A stretch of 64,000 nt of DNA from Stratiolaelaps scimitus (GCA_019614645.1 JABWDB010000021.1:2480001-2544000), one strand, 5' to 3'; positions 25,801-36,128 are shown, counted from the first letter of the stretch. Program-made: numbers and translations. Notes: a model not told the origin generated them from the letters alone.

Positions 25801-28800
25801 AATTGAAGATATATAGGCAGAAAAAGAGTCGCTTAGAGAATACTGTTGAAGTGGACGACACATGGGTCAGAATGTATAGGGCACCGTAAAAAGATCAAGT
25901 GAAACAGTGGCTATGACCAGGTGAAGCGGCGGTAGTGGTACCAAATAGATTCGAGCCTAAAGTAATGGTAGCACTTGCCATGGACTACGGATGCTTTCAT
26001 CGATTAAAGAGGGCTATAGGTGGGCCAAGGTATGCAAACATCGATTTATTCCGAGAGGCCTTTAATAACGAAGTTATAAATGGTAATATAAATGGCGCAT
26101 TCCTAGCCATGAAAAGGCCGTCAGAACTCCGGGACCAGTGTATAAATAAAAGAGGTGCATACCTCTAGCTCATACCAAAAGATCTTTGTTTTAACTTACT
26201 TAGTTTAGCCGATATTGAAATTTATATGTGCCTCATTATTTTTGCGTCAACCTAATATATATGGAATGAAAACGAGAACGCGCCGACTTGTTGTTGTCTC
26301 GCCGGCAATGGTGTGAGTGGACTTATTTATTTTTTATACAACATCGCTAACTGAAATGAGCCGAGAAACTTCATTTCTTGTTGATCGGTTCCGACGAGAG
26401 CGGTCGACAGCCCACACCTGATCGAATGGTGGATTGGCGAGACAACCTGATCATCTGGGTGTGGCATCTTGTATTGCCTCAGTCACGTTCCAATATATAT
26501 ATATTGTGAATCATCAATCACCATTGTTAGCTAATATCATTGGATAGGCTAGTTGATTGCTTGATTTCACCGGATTATCGGTGCAGTAGCATACGCTGTC
26601 GCACCGATCCTTCTTTTACCATTACGCCTGTCCGACAGTTAATACTTAAACTGGCGGCGCTTATTATAGGTTCGTTGTGTACACATTGATTTTATACCTT
26701 GTGTGTGGCCCTATTGTCTTGTAACTATTGCTATACATTAATAATTTTACACAATATTCCACAACCATTGTGTGTCGAATGTCGCCGTATTCGCAGGTAT
26801 TCTTCAAGGCACATCATCATTACTGTTGGTTTTCGATGAATCGGAAGTCCGTAAGATCGTTCGCGAATGCCGAAAAGTCCTCGACTATTTGGCGGTGGCA
26901 GAGGTTATCGAATCCATTGATGACCTCGTACAGTTCGTCAAGGACATGTCACCCTGCCTTGCCAAGGTGTCACGTGACGTCGATGCACGTCAAGAGGAGC
27001 TCACACACCAGGTTCACAGGGACATCCTCATTAGGTACAGTATCATGTCTGCCTCTGATATGATAAGAAAATTACATTGAAATAATATGCAATAATAATA
27101 ATCAATGAATTATTTAAACGAGCGCTTTTAATAAACTATCAGTGTTCATTTTCCATCTCCTAGAGCATACTATATGCAATGATGACCACCAAAAGTTTGT
27201 ATTGGTTGTGACAGAGGGTCGAAGAATCGGATACGTTATCAATTGTGTAATCGCAGTGAAATCAAGGTACCTGCTAGATAATATTATTCTAATGATTTCA
27301 GGTGTCTTGACTCGGTGAAGATGCTTGCCCCGGTACTGGTGTGCTCGATGAAAATCTATGTGCAGATTCAGGCTCAAGGTGGCAAGGGCGTTGAGGAGGC
27401 AGCTGAAAACCGCAACTATTTGACCCACCGAATGTCTGAAGAGATTAATGAGATCATTCGCGTACTCCAACTCACGACGTACGATGAGGACGAATGGGAG
27501 AGCGATAACTTGACTGGCATGAAACGTCTACAGAACGCAATTCAAGGTCGTATCCAATACGCCCATGACTGGCTGGACGATCCCTCAGCTATGCCAGGTG
27601 GCGTTGGTGAGAAGTCCCTTCGCTACATTTTGGACTATGCACGTCGCATTGCCGAGAGGGCGCTGCCCGTCGATCGTAACGCCATCCTAAAAGCATGTGG
27701 TGACATCGAATCAATGCTTAACGCCCTCTGCGAACTGCGTACATCTGGCCAGGGCAACAGCCCTCAAGCAGTCAGCCTCTCGCGGAATATTGGCATTAAG
27801 CTGCGCGAGCTAAACCAGCTCATCAATCAAGCAATCCTCAACGTCGAGCGAGGCGGACTTCGTGGAGCGCAGAACATTGCTGCTAAAATTGAACAAGCTC
27901 TCTCCTGGTGCTTTAATCCGGGGCTCGACGATGGTGGTGCCGGTGAACGCGCCGTCAGAGCGTTGCTGGATGAGGGCCGCCGTATCGCCGAAACGATGCC
28001 GCCGGCTGAACGTGCTCAGATTCATGCCCTCTGCAATGAGATCGAGAGCATGACCAACCAACTTAAGGACCTCTGCCGCAAGGGACTCGGTCATACTCCT
28101 GAGGCTCTAGCGCTAGGCAGGGCGCTGGCTGGCAGGCTCAATGATCTCAAGGGCAAGATCCAGAAGGGTCTGGTGGATCGTGTAGTTGATGACTTCATCG
28201 ATGTGCACACGCCACTCAAGCAATTCGTCGAGGCCGTACACGCACCGGAAAGCATGCCTGGTCGCGAGGGCAACTTCCAGGATAAGGCCCGTCGCCTTGG
28301 AGACGTCTCGCGCAGGACGGCAGGTACAGCTCGCAATGTCGCTATGGGCGCAACCAACAACAAGCGATTGGCAGAGGCCCTTATGAACACTGCCAATAAC
28401 GTTGAGTCCCTAACCCCGCAGCTTATCAGTGCCGGAAAGATTCGTATGACCTATCCGGACAACAAGGCAGCTGACGATCATTTTGAAAATTTGCGAGGCC
28501 AATACGAGGACCAAGTGAACAGAATGAGAAACCTCGCTGATGAGGCCACCGACATTGGCGCCTTCGTTAAAGCTACTGAGGAGGCTATCAAGAGGTAAAT
28601 TACGGTTTCACATTTGTATTTGCAATGCCAATGGGTAATTTGTGTTCGTATTTAGTATGCGTTTGACAATGACTTTGACTAACAAGTGGGCGGATTAATC
28701 GAGTACAAAATAATGCTCATTCTCTGTGAAGTCTCTCCGTAGCTTAGCTGGCGATTTATGACGATGAAGTTTCATTATTTATGAATAGCTATGCACTTCT

Positions 28801-31800
28801 CTGTGCCATTACAATCCGCTGCAGTATCTGATTCTTATATTATAAAGAAATATTATTCTTCTATAACTATCATTGGTAGTATGAGTATTAGCTACCTCCT
28901 GATAACACACCGGCCAAGTCAATAATGGGAATGAATAGCCATACAGCCTGTGGCTACGCTTCGCTTGAGAATGCATATGTTCCATACGAATGATGTCACC
29001 TGTTGTTCACTCGCGCTAACTTATCGACTACTCTGATTATTTGCAGACACACGGACATGTGCGAAGATTCCGTCTCGAGACAGAAACCTCAGGACATGGT
29101 GGACAATGCATCTGCTATTGCTCGATTAGGCAACCGGGTGCTGATGCGCTGCAAACAGGAATGCGATAACTCGGAGGATCCCCACTATGTAGCTAGACTG
29201 CAACAGGCCTCACGCCAGCTCGAAGCCGCTATCGCACCGATGATTCAGAATGCCAAACAGGTCGCTCAGAGGATCCATGACCCGGACGCAGCTGCCAGAT
29301 GGAGAACTGCCAACAACTCTGTGCGTAAATGGAAATGCCCGACTGAACTAGATACAGTGCTACTAGATAATGTCTTTAACACCGAAATGGAACAATACAT
29401 GTAGAAGAGTATACTGCTATTATATTCTTAGCTAAAAGAGCTCATTGACATGAAAATAAGGGATACGTCTCATTAGAAATATAACAATTCTCGTCGTTTT
29501 GCCTCTATGTTTGGTCTCACAGTTGCTCAAAGCTGTCCAGGGAGTCCGCAATGCCGTGTCGCCGTTCGATGAACAGATGAACAACTTGACCCTCAATGGT
29601 GAGAGGACAATCAGTATATCATATATGAAAGCATTGATTAGATCTAAGAAAATTGTATCCAAGAGTACCAGGATGGGTCAATTCGTACATGAAAACTATT
29701 GCGTCTTAGAACCGCAGGAATAACATTAGCTTTCAGATTAGGTTAAATAGAGACTTTTTATTAGAAGAATTGCAATATGTTTAGCCTCTCAAAGAAGTGT
29801 AAATGAAAAATGAGAGAAGCGATTTAATAATACAATCCTTGTCATTGTAATAATAATGTAATTATACAATCTTGACCATCAAACCTATAGTCTGATGTTA
29901 AATGTATTAACTATTTAGTTTTTAAATGTCCGCCGAACAAGAAGAAATATTTAAATGTTGTATTTATCCGTCGTTCGAGGTTAGACCTGGACAGTATCCT
30001 GCGCAATGAAATGGCACCTCTGGCTCAGACCGGACTGCACAGAGGTACACAACCCGCAACGCGGGTGACATAGGCTGGTGCTTTAAAGCATTAGTCTGCT
30101 TGCTGCTGCCGTGCTATTAACGGCCGATGTCATTCTGTTTTCGTGATTGCAGTGGTTGTCGTTGTGCTTGAGAAACAAAATAGTGTGTTTATTTGTGCAT
30201 CTCTGAACGAGTCCTTTTCCTGTGATCGATTGCCCTTCTGATAGAATGTTCGTTCGTGTTTATGTGATGTTTGTAGAGTTAGTCTACTTCGAAACGCAAT
30301 TTCTCGGGAAACCAATTGCATATCCCCGAAATTGAATCGTTCTCGCCCTAGTCATCTTATTCACCTTTTTGTCTAAATACACACGTTCCATCACTAATAA
30401 CTTTCTAGTTACAGGAGGAAAGCCATTTGTTGGCATCAACCATTATAAAGCTATGCGTAATGACACGTGTTTGTTAAAATTAATGGTTGGCCTTAATACG
30501 CCTGTATGTATGTGTGTGTGTGTTTGCGTAACGTTGTCGTTTCCTACACCCTCCGATCCACCTGTACCAAAAAATCAACTGATATTTATGACCGCTTCTA
30601 ATGAAAGGTACCTCCTGCTCTTCCGATATTTATTGTATATTCCCACCCGGTCGGCGACACTTCAGACTACGCTCCGCCGCGGCCCCCGATGCCAGCGGGC
30701 GACCGTGTGCCCCCACGTCCACCGCCGCCCGAGTACGAGGATGACGACTCCTTCCCAACGCCTCAGCCTAACCAGCCCATCTTGGCCGCGGCGCACGGGT
30801 TGCACCAGGAGGTCCGGCAGTGGTCGTCCAAGGACAATGAGATCATCGCTGCCGCCAAAAGGATGGCACTGCTTATGGCCCGGCTGTCGCAGGTTAGTCG
30901 GAGCTGCTGTACCACCGATCGACAAATTCGGCAAATTCGACTTCTAGGTCGAGGTGATAATAGTACCTTTTGCTAAAACAATTATAAAGGAAATTGTGAA
31001 AGGTCGCTGACAATTTTAATAGTAATCAATCATTGATTAACTCATTTTATCGTTCTCGTGAAATACAGCTTGTCCGCGGTGAGGGTGGTTCGAAGAAGGA
31101 ACTAATCGCGTGCGCAAAAGCAATTGCGGAAGCTTCGGAAGAGGTAACGCGTCTGGCTAAGGAGCACGCTCGTCTCTGCACGGACCGGCGCATGCGGATG
31201 GCTATTCTGCAGGTGTGCGAAAGAATTCCCACCATTGGGGGTCAGCTCAAGATCCTCTCGACGGTTAAGGCCACCATGCTTGGCGCGCAGGGTGAGTTAA
31301 CTCTTTTAAGACAATAGAGATAATTTTCTACATAACGATATCTGCGGCAGATCTTATAATGCTTTATAAATGTCCTCATAGCCCTCCAAAATATTCGAAG
31401 AACTCTGTGTAAACATACTTAAAGATTCACCTATTTTAGCTCCCATCCCGACGCCCGATGGCAGCGAAATCATCTGCGGTAACTATCTCTTAAGAACGGT
31501 GTGCCGTGGACCCATGAATCATGACTAACAGTCATCCATTGAAGCTGAATGATTCAATTAAAGCAATTTCTGTTCAAGAATGTTCGTTGTCTCTAACCAA
31601 TTCCAACAGAAAGAGTACGACATTCTCGTAATGAGGTCGCCGTCATGAAAGTAGAGGATTTGTAATACTGTACTTATCAGAAATTCAGTTGTCTAAATTT
31701 TGTTATATAATAACAGTCACTTGTGTGTATGTGTTCGTGAGTGTGATAGAAACCCGTTTATTTATATTATATTTTAATTTCCCCGCCCTTTTCAATTTTA

Positions 31801-32150
31801 CCAAATTGTGTAAACGGTTCCATCATACAGTCTTGCCTTTTGGAATTGCTCATCTTCGTGGCATGTTTAATAAATGAGCACCGTTTTATTTATTGAGCAG
31901 CGGCTGCAGAAGAGCTATTTCCAAAGAGGGTGTCGTGGTTATATTATAATGATATTTTCTTTTGATCTCTAATTGTCCTCCAGGCTCAGACGAGGACCGT
32001 GAGGCAACGGAGATGTTGGTAGGCAACGCGCAGAACCTTATGCAGTCGGTTAAGGAAACTGTGCGCGCTTGTGAAGCTGCATCGATTAAGATCCGAACGG
32101 ATGCCGGGATGAAGCTGCGTTGGGTCCGCAAAAATCCGTGGTACCAGTGA
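7805..32150 (+). CDS. Vinculin, complete gene, nine coding exons
   Basis: Vinculin links talin and alpha-catenin to F-actin at integrin and cadherin adhesion sites. The CDS joins 7805-7861, 25316-25595, 26797-27034, 27302-28594, 29047-29320, 29523-29598, 30666-30892, 31069-31291 and 31984-32150. All introns are GT..AG and every junction keeps phase. The sum is 2835 bases, giving 944 residues plus stop. The N-terminus [19 protein letters not shown] matches the vertebrate start almost residue for residue. The talin-binding head follows, then two internal vinculin repeats (within exon 4, residues about 270-500) where vertebrates have three; this explains the shorter length and agrees with other invertebrates (fly about 960). 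A proline-rich linker ([23 protein letters not shown], about residues 742-766) precedes the actin- and lipid-binding tail, which ends in the family signature [10 protein letters not shown]. An opposite-strand gene lies in intron 1 and a mariner relic in intron 2. Identification is certain. Exon borders come from reading-frame and homology logic, not from transcripts. Confidence 0.95.
8517..8700. repeat. Degenerate GTT/GCT and CAG trinucleotide repeats
   Basis: Mixed GTT/GCT repeats (about 8535-8570) are followed by CAG/CGG repeats (about 8605-8632) and GGT/GCT repeats (about 8668-8692). All six frames read as homopolymer-like peptides, so the ORFs here are repeat artefacts. Confidence 0.8.
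9789..9806. repeat. (GA)n microsatellite
   Basis: Uninterrupted GA repeats in vinculin intron 1; a poly-G run of about 12 follows at 9857-9868. Confidence 0.9.
12328..12657 (-). CDS. Unrecognised 109-codon ORF, doubtful
   Basis: This open frame lies on the strand opposite vinculin, inside intron 1. The middle part (about codons 20-75) has ordinary composition. The 3' end runs into Thr-rich and His-rich codons made by ACT/CAC repeats, ending YYHHHH. No domain is recognisable, and I saw no upstream exon or splice signal. Chance openness of repeat-influenced DNA is a good alternative. Confidence 0.12.
   Translation of the reverse strand: MLFRRSFNIWKTLVLHELASYNEGTLFHLSSSMSLTPVNSRYGGRLVVDGIMLGMYHRTEETDPTTATHAGKPVPSKLSDRDTTPHTTITATTTSATSIMDSAYYHHHH
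13297..13731 (-). CDS. Unrecognised 144-codon ORF in vinculin intron 1
   Basis: This ORF starts ATG-TCC-ATG and runs to TGA without low complexity. It uses a mixed set of codons and encodes a balanced, mildly hydrophobic protein with a basic patch (THRRKRDF, about residues 48-55) and an amphipathic-looking stretch ([20 protein letters not shown]). I do not recognise the family. It sits between AT-rich non-coding DNA, has no visible partner exons and lies antisense to vinculin. It could be a fragment of a DNA transposon ORF, a retrocopy fragment, or a lineage-specific gene. The codon texture makes it more convincing than the other intron ORFs, but the call is tentative. Confidence 0.25.
   Translation of the reverse strand: MSMWTSIVDATATKRGLPSASYSGFSFCGDPNSTDTLVAIRKQPRVTHRRKRDFLPNFRILCVMFALGVRPTVYKLNNMTVDDLRESLLQIAVDMVNPVVLGCLQSLVKTSVVVTRIKSQLLDSSPHVAVWTIRLFNSYAKCFL
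14056..14081. repeat. Perfect 11-bp inverted repeat (hairpin)
   Basis: GGCACTGGTAC at 14056-14066 is matched exactly by its reverse complement at 14071-14081, with a 4-base loop. It lies at the start of a trinucleotide-rich island inside vinculin intron 1. Function unknown. Confidence 0.8.
20679..20718 (+). repeat. Short dispersed repeat module, copy 1
   Basis: The segment reading AAGGGGTCCGTCTTACGAAG plus flanks recurs, slightly diverged, at 34564-34614 just behind a tRNA-like box B. The shared order (GCA-TT-AAGGGG-GTCCGTCTTA-GAAGCA-AAGC) is too long for chance. It looks like the body of a SINE or other dispersed element. Confidence 0.5.
22550..22573. repeat. (TA)n microsatellite
   Basis: Uninterrupted TA run about 60 bases past the stop codon of the nested zinc-finger gene, in its likely 3' UTR or flank. 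Confidence 0.9.
22634..23473 (-). CDS. Coiled-coil protein with C-terminal TAX1BP1/CALCOCO-type zinc finger, nested in vinculin intron 1
   Basis: A complete 279-residue single-exon gene. The ATG at 23471-23473 has good context (ACC before ATG), and an in-frame TAA lies 36 bases upstream (23507-23509). Long heptad-like coiled coils span about residues 15-97 (for example [16 protein letters not shown] and [18 protein letters not shown]), with a second helical region at about 125-150 and 185-210. The C-terminus holds a zinc finger at residues 247-270 ([10 protein letters not shown]...HVMSH). Its spacing, C-x2-C-x15-H-x3-H, equals the second finger of TAX1BP1, a UBZ-type ubiquitin binder of autophagy receptors and TBK1/NF-kB regulators. 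The SKICH domain of TAX1BP1 is absent, so this is a short relative or another adaptor of this class rather than a true orthologue. A role in ubiquitin-linked autophagy or innate signalling is inference. The coding strand is opposite to vinculin. I see no clear polyadenylation signal close downstream. Confidence 0.8.
   Translation of the reverse strand: MHSTLMQAKAKKDVDSSIHVAIEDLHFHMRKCKEEGENLKKQKDQLLLMLENKNLTTRQLQHSIQQLERMNSELQEKVRTLGEENDRLRKENRQQRTPLRQGGQIVRKPFKHQVDTLGSESWEDLSMKLLEQMERDINDLHDLGEKVRDREPPLAASEDLSPTSPLASKTASVHDDREALQMVTEMKTQLGAIKERLLLQKTLLQNAVKEKSAPKFQQRPASDDSFRMFFTQQLSSNTKKSESGKQCPMCEEILPQGTTQAEYEQHVMSHLGAASHHRF
23474..25315. other. Remainder of vinculin intron 1 upstream of the nested gene
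   Basis: Bases 23474-23900, upstream of the nested minus-strand gene, are the likely place of its 5' UTR and promoter; no motif is decisive. 23960-24320 contains GTG/GTT-rich low-complexity DNA whose minus-strand ORFs read as Thr/Asn repeats. 24600-25315 is AT-rich without features apart from a short inverted repeat around 25175-25195. Confidence 0.5.
25316..25595 (+). CDS. Vinculin coding exon 2
   Basis: It begins after TTATTTAG and ends AAGAG before GTAAG, phase 1. It encodes the first helices of the talin-binding head; [17 protein letters not shown] aligns with vertebrate LVIMHEEGEVDGKAIPDL. Confidence 0.95.
25634..26126 (+). pseudogene. Broken mariner-type transposase in vinculin intron 2
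   Basis: Joining neighbouring frames gives the order expected of a Tc1/mariner transposase. A helix-turn-helix-like part ([20 protein letters not shown]) comes first, then KWVPHVL, then the first catalytic-aspartate region ([12 protein letters not shown], matching the family's TxDExW block), QVKQWL, PGEA, and [14 protein letters not shown], matching the KVM-x-W-D block. At least one frameshift (about 25737) and two in-frame stops interrupt it. The 5' third and the second and third catalytic residues are missing or unreadable. No terminal inverted repeats were found. It is a dead, old insertion with the same orientation as vinculin. Confidence 0.75.
26127..26796 (+). other. Rest of vinculin intron 2
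   Basis: No gene. It may hold the decayed 3' end of the mariner relic. It ends with the acceptor ATTCGCAG. Confidence 0.6.
26797..27034 (+). CDS. Vinculin coding exon 3
   Basis: Phase 1 in, phase 2 out. It starts with [20 protein letters not shown], matching vertebrate [20 protein letters not shown], and ends before GTACAG. It is part of the head D1 helical bundle. Confidence 0.95.
27302..28594 (+). CDS. Vinculin coding exon 4 (large head exon)
   Basis: The 1293-base exon holds most of the head. It completes D1 ([20 protein letters not shown]) and carries two vinculin repeats, beginning near [12 protein letters not shown] and near [11 protein letters not shown]. Each repeat contains the W-x-DP/NP and GERA/GEKS motifs and the L-x-E/D-L-x-x-x-G-x-G-x-(S/T)-P pattern. 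It then covers the D4 region up to EEAIKR. Vertebrates have a third repeat here. Confidence 0.95.
28595..29046 (+). other. Vinculin intron 4
   Basis: It begins GTAAAT and ends TATTTGCAG. No additional feature seen. Confidence 0.8.
29047..29320 (+). CDS. Vinculin coding exon 5
   Basis: It encodes the last head helices ([20 protein letters not shown]). The exon ends TCT before GTGCGT, an acceptable but non-canonical donor, and joins in phase 0 to exon 6. A second GT four bases on would break the frame, so the first is chosen. Confidence 0.85.
29523..29598 (+). CDS. Vinculin coding exon 6
   Basis: A 76-base exon after CTCACAG encoding [15 protein letters not shown], the end of the head and start of the linker. 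It ends AATG before GTGAGA, phase 1. Confidence 0.9.
29599..30665 (+). other. Vinculin intron 6
   Basis: A 1.07-kb intron at the position where vertebrates insert the metavinculin exon. I see no equivalent in-frame exon. It contains AT-rich DNA and a short GT run near 30511-30525. Confidence 0.7.
30666..30892 (+). CDS. Vinculin coding exon 7 (proline-rich linker and tail start)
   Basis: After the acceptor CACTTCAG it encodes [20 protein letters not shown], an acidic segment, then the tail start [20 protein letters not shown]. The proline motifs are those that bind VASP, vinexin or Arp2/3 in vertebrates. It ends CAG before GTTAGT, phase 0. Confidence 0.95.
31069..31291 (+). CDS. Vinculin coding exon 8 (tail)
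   Basis: Tail helical bundle, beginning [20 protein letters not shown] and ending KATMLGAQG before GTGAGT. It aligns closely with vertebrate [20 protein letters not shown]. Confidence 0.95.
31292..31983 (+). other. Vinculin intron 8
   Basis: A 692-base AT-rich intron ending TCCTCCAG. No other feature seen. Confidence 0.8.
31984..32150 (+). CDS. Vinculin coding exon 9 (tail end and stop)
   Basis: It encodes the last tail helices ([20 protein letters not shown]) and the C-terminal arm ending NPWYQ, followed by TGA at 32148-32150. Confidence 0.95.
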
Positions 32151-32840
32151 GCTACTCGTTGCAGCCTCTATACTCAGGCCACTCAATATTGACATCGAAA
32201 GGGAGGGAAGAGGATTGAACGTGCTATTTTTTGTTACCCAAAATAATACGGTGAATGAGATCTAGCAGCTTTGAAGAAGGCCAACTCCGTTGTGAGAGCA
32301 GCGGCGGGCTGCGTGTCATTCAACGACATCACTATAAATAACAAGAACAAGAATCATGACGACACCGAGTGTAGAGGAGTCGATTCTTCCCTACCGGAAA
32401 TATCGATCCAATACTCCGTAAAAACAAATGTCATTTAATTCTCGACGAGATCGCCGACTATTAAGAAACTCCTTGATAGCTATTCTGCTGCAATGCCACG
32501 TAACGTAATAACATGTAATGATGAAGAAGCTAAAAAAGCGCGGCCTAAGTACGTGACCACAGTATAACTACTCATAAAATCACCAACCACCCAAAACGCC
32601 ACCACCAGTTAATCGTAGATAGGAACCAAGATGAAGGGAGATATCATCGCAAGACCCAATTCATTGAGCGAACACAGATGGATACAACACGCAATACAAT
32701 TTCGCGACAAAAATGGAACGAATGCTGGATGCCGTTATTGGCAGTAAATAAGGCAAAGATGTCCAGCCCCCACCTCGCTCCCTTGGATGGGAAAAATAAT
32801 AACAAAAGAGCGCATTTAATAAAGCAGCTATTGAATATAT
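32151..32840 (+). other. Vinculin 3' UTR (inferred)
   Basis: No ORF of interest follows the stop. The first AATAAA on the coding strand is at 32818-32823, which would give a 3' UTR of about 700 bases. The extent is inferred. Confidence 0.45.
32818..32823 (+). terminator. Candidate polyadenylation signal of vinculin
   Basis: AATAAA, the first on the plus strand after the vinculin stop. Further AATAAA motifs follow downstream (for example near 33465), so the true site is uncertain. Confidence 0.4.
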
Positions 32841-32844
32841 ACAG

Positions 32845-32849
<5 letters not shown>

Positions 32850-32887
<38 letters not shown>
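32850..32887. repeat. (GA)n microsatellite
   Basis: Roughly 18 uninterrupted GA units just past the presumed vinculin 3' end. Confidence 0.9.
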
Positions 32888-32891
<4 letters not shown>

Positions 32892-35800
32892 TTTGTATTG
32901 CTGTTGTTGTAATCGACGTGCCTTAATCGTTGCTAAGATCGTTAGAGTGTTAGCGGTTGTGCTATCACAACTCCAACCAACCATGGCCGGGTTGTTGTTG
33001 CCGTAATTTATTATATTCTCGCAGATGTCCTTCTTATCTGGCCAACCTGTAGCGAAACATATCCGAGTTGTAGAACAAAAAGGTCAAGTTCGCCGAGTGA
33101 TTGTGGGAGTGGTTACAAGTAGGCCACTGTGTGAAGTGTGAGAACATATAAATCAAAGTAAAAAGAGGCGTATCCTTTCCGACAGGTCGGACAAATTGAA
33201 GGCACAACAATTAACACATATCCATTCATATGTATGATGAACGCATATCATGCAACTAAGAATAATAATTAAAATGCAACAAGAAACTGCTCGCCAAACA
33301 ACTACTGCCCATATATAACATAAGTACATCAACTTACTGTCAATCGCAGGAAATCACTCGTTGAAGTTTAGTTCTAATGACCCCAGAAGAGTAGCTTTAC
33401 AAACCACTTAACTTATTACTATGAATGGAAATTACCCGACGGTAATTAGGACGACGATAACATCACAATAAAGAGAACAATGACTAATATTAAATAAATA
33501 TTGACAAGGATAATAATAATACGCTATATATACATATATAAATATTAACGTATATTGACATAGCTATAGGCGGGAGAAGAGAACAGTAGATATATTAATA
33601 TGATTAATTTACTTATTAATTAATAATAATTACATTATTCATTAATAATGAATGATGGCGATATCGTGTTTGATTTTGTCACTGTTGTCCGTTGGTGAGG
33701 TGTACGGAAATTGTGAGAAAAGTGAAATATTATAATTGTTAAAGAAAGAGGCACGTAATTATGATAACAATAGTAATCATAATGTCTATCAATAAAATTA
33801 CAATGGCCGATCGTAGCCGGGAAGAGGGATAAAATGAAATTATTGAAATAAATGACAACCACTGCAAGTGTCATTATAATACAATATTTAAATGAAAATA
33901 TGATCGGAACGTGCGACTTTATTAAAATCAGTGAAAAACAATTAGAAGAGGACTGTGCTAGTGGTACTGCGAGTAACGACTAATAACTGATGATTTATTA
34001 ACATTATTTCATTTATTATTTATATTGATTACGGCGTTTGGTTATTGCCGCCCGCTTATCGTAGCGTCAACAGAAGCAAACGCCATGAGCGAGATATACA
34101 AGAAGCCCTTGCATTTCTTGAAGCGCAGACATTTTGCACGTGTTGCTTGGCGTCGTGTGATTATGCACGAACGCGATGCTGTACGTGGAAGCACAAAACA
34201 AAATAAAAAAAAAAGCAGTTCGTCCACATTTAACAACAACATTAACATAAATATAATGATGAACGGTTGTTTTATGTGTGAGAATGAAAACGAAATGATG
34301 ACAAACATTATGTGATGATGATTAATCGATTTACTGTTACTTCACAGCTTTTTGTGAATAAATGAGGACCGTAACCCAGCCGATCGTATATTTTTCTTTC
34401 TCAATAGTAATTATGCAATATCGCTACAATGGCAACGCCCAGTCGAAAATTTTGTTCGATCAGAGAAAAGCCGCTGAGTAGTTTTCTCCATTTAGGCATT
34501 AAGTGCATTCGTGTGCGCCTTGCAATCTCAGGTGCACGGGTTCGACCCCTATCGTTGTGCATCTGCATTTAAAGGGGTTGTCCGTCTTATGAAGCAACGT
34601 CGAAAGCTATAAAGTGTGTCAATTTTATGCTATTACATTGCGTCATAATGGATATATTATATCAGACTTGTACAAGTTTGTACAAGTGTGTTTTCTCCTT
34701 CTTCGAGACAGAAAACGAAATGTAATCTCGTTTCGACATCAATGTTGGCAGCGATGTCAGTCACTGCCAACGGCGGATATAATAGTCTCGCTATCAAATT
34801 TACACTATACCACTACATGCTAACTTTAAAGTGACGGACGATTATCTAATCAAAGTAAGAGTATATTGCTATCGATTAAATCATAGAAGAGGTACCGCAA
34901 AATTTTATAATTAGCATTGCATATATTAATAATCATAATATTTCATCCTCCAGTATTCTTTGTTTTAAATCATTCATATAATTTGGACAACGACAGTTGC
35001 AGCCCGTGAACATGTGCTAATAATTAAGACTGGCATCACATTTACGAAAATTGAATACCCATTGTAAAGATCACTCCATTGCCCCAGTCTCTTCCAGTGG
35101 GCCAAAATGGGCCATTGCCATGGCCCACTAGATAAAACTGTAATGACTCCCTCTGCTACCTTGACCGACGTGACTTTCACGAGCGACAAATTTTAGTTAC
35201 AATATCATTGAACTCAGGTGTTGTCTCAACTAGACACTTGTAGAATCCCTTCCGAACCGGAATAAACTACTAATCGTTTGTAACGATCCAAAAAATAATT
35301 GCCGCCAAGAAAGCGGTCGCTTATTGTAGCTTAACGCACTACGACCCGAATGAATGGACCCACGAGATTGATTCGCTGAATGATCGTCATCGTGATTCAT
35401 GTTGGACATGCAGTTTCTGGACAGCTATTTTCTGGATCGCTACTCAGAGACTCAATAACGTTACTGTGATAATGTCTATTCGTTCCGGAATACATTTTGT
35501 TTGTTTGTTTGCCAACCGTTTGTGCCCTTCTGCGTAACGACTCAGTAGCGGCGTTGGCCAAAGACTACGCATGTCCACTGGACTGGAGTGGAGACACGCG
35601 ATGCTGAGAATCCGCCCCCATCAAAAGCGACGTAACACAAGGCAGCATAGGAGGAACAGCCGGTCAGTTAGGCAGCGCCTATGGCAACTTAAGAGAGACA
35701 TGTCCAGCGAAACGGGCTTAGCCAACGCGAGCTTTAGCGGCGTTATGTTGCTGTTAATTGGTGGTCCGCCAACCAATCGGCGTCTCTGACGAAGGGTGGC

Positions 35801-36128
35801 AGTGCACGATATCTCACGCTAATCCAAGATGGCTTGAGAGAAATGATATCCTCACATCGGCCGAGAGATGAGCCTGAAGAAATGGGTATTAACTCCACTA
35901 AGTCGTGAGCATTTCCATTAGATTTTCCACCGGTGTCTCCAGCGTAACAGTTGGCACAGAATCGAACGGTGGCCAAACAGCTTGGCCTGAAGTTGGACAA
36001 GATTTAGAGCGAGAACGTCAAACGGACCAGCAAAAACGGTGTCGTCGTTCCTGTGACAGAGGAGTCCGATCAGGTCATCATCGGTTGTGTGTTTTGTGAG
36101 ATAGAAGTGCCATCGCAACGGTGCAAAC
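32888..36128. other. Intergenic between vinculin and the sugar transporter
   Basis: 33400-34020 is very AT-rich with TTAATAAT-like and TATA-like tracts. A SINE-like fragment lies at 34503-34614. 35540-36128 is GC-richer and probably holds the promoter and 5' UTR of the transporter. The 72-codon and shorter ORFs at 35571-36130 are not convincing. No other gene seen. Confidence 0.6.
34503..34614 (+). repeat. tRNA-derived SINE-like fragment, copy A
   Basis: It contains a segment (34503-34526, GTGCATTCGTGTGCGCCTTG...) shared almost exactly with 37897-37920, then a near-perfect RNA polymerase III box B (GGGTTCGACCCC, 34538-34549), then a tail (34564-34614) shared with 20679-20718. A box A-like stretch before it is poor. 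This order is typical of a tRNA-headed SINE. The family name is unknown to me. Confidence 0.55.

Noticed and set aside
29047..29404. Vinculin exon 5 ending at the TAG at 29402
   Set aside because: The reading after 29320 loses vinculin similarity, while splicing GTGCGT to the acceptor at 29522 restores it in frame. It is kept only as a possible retained-intron product.
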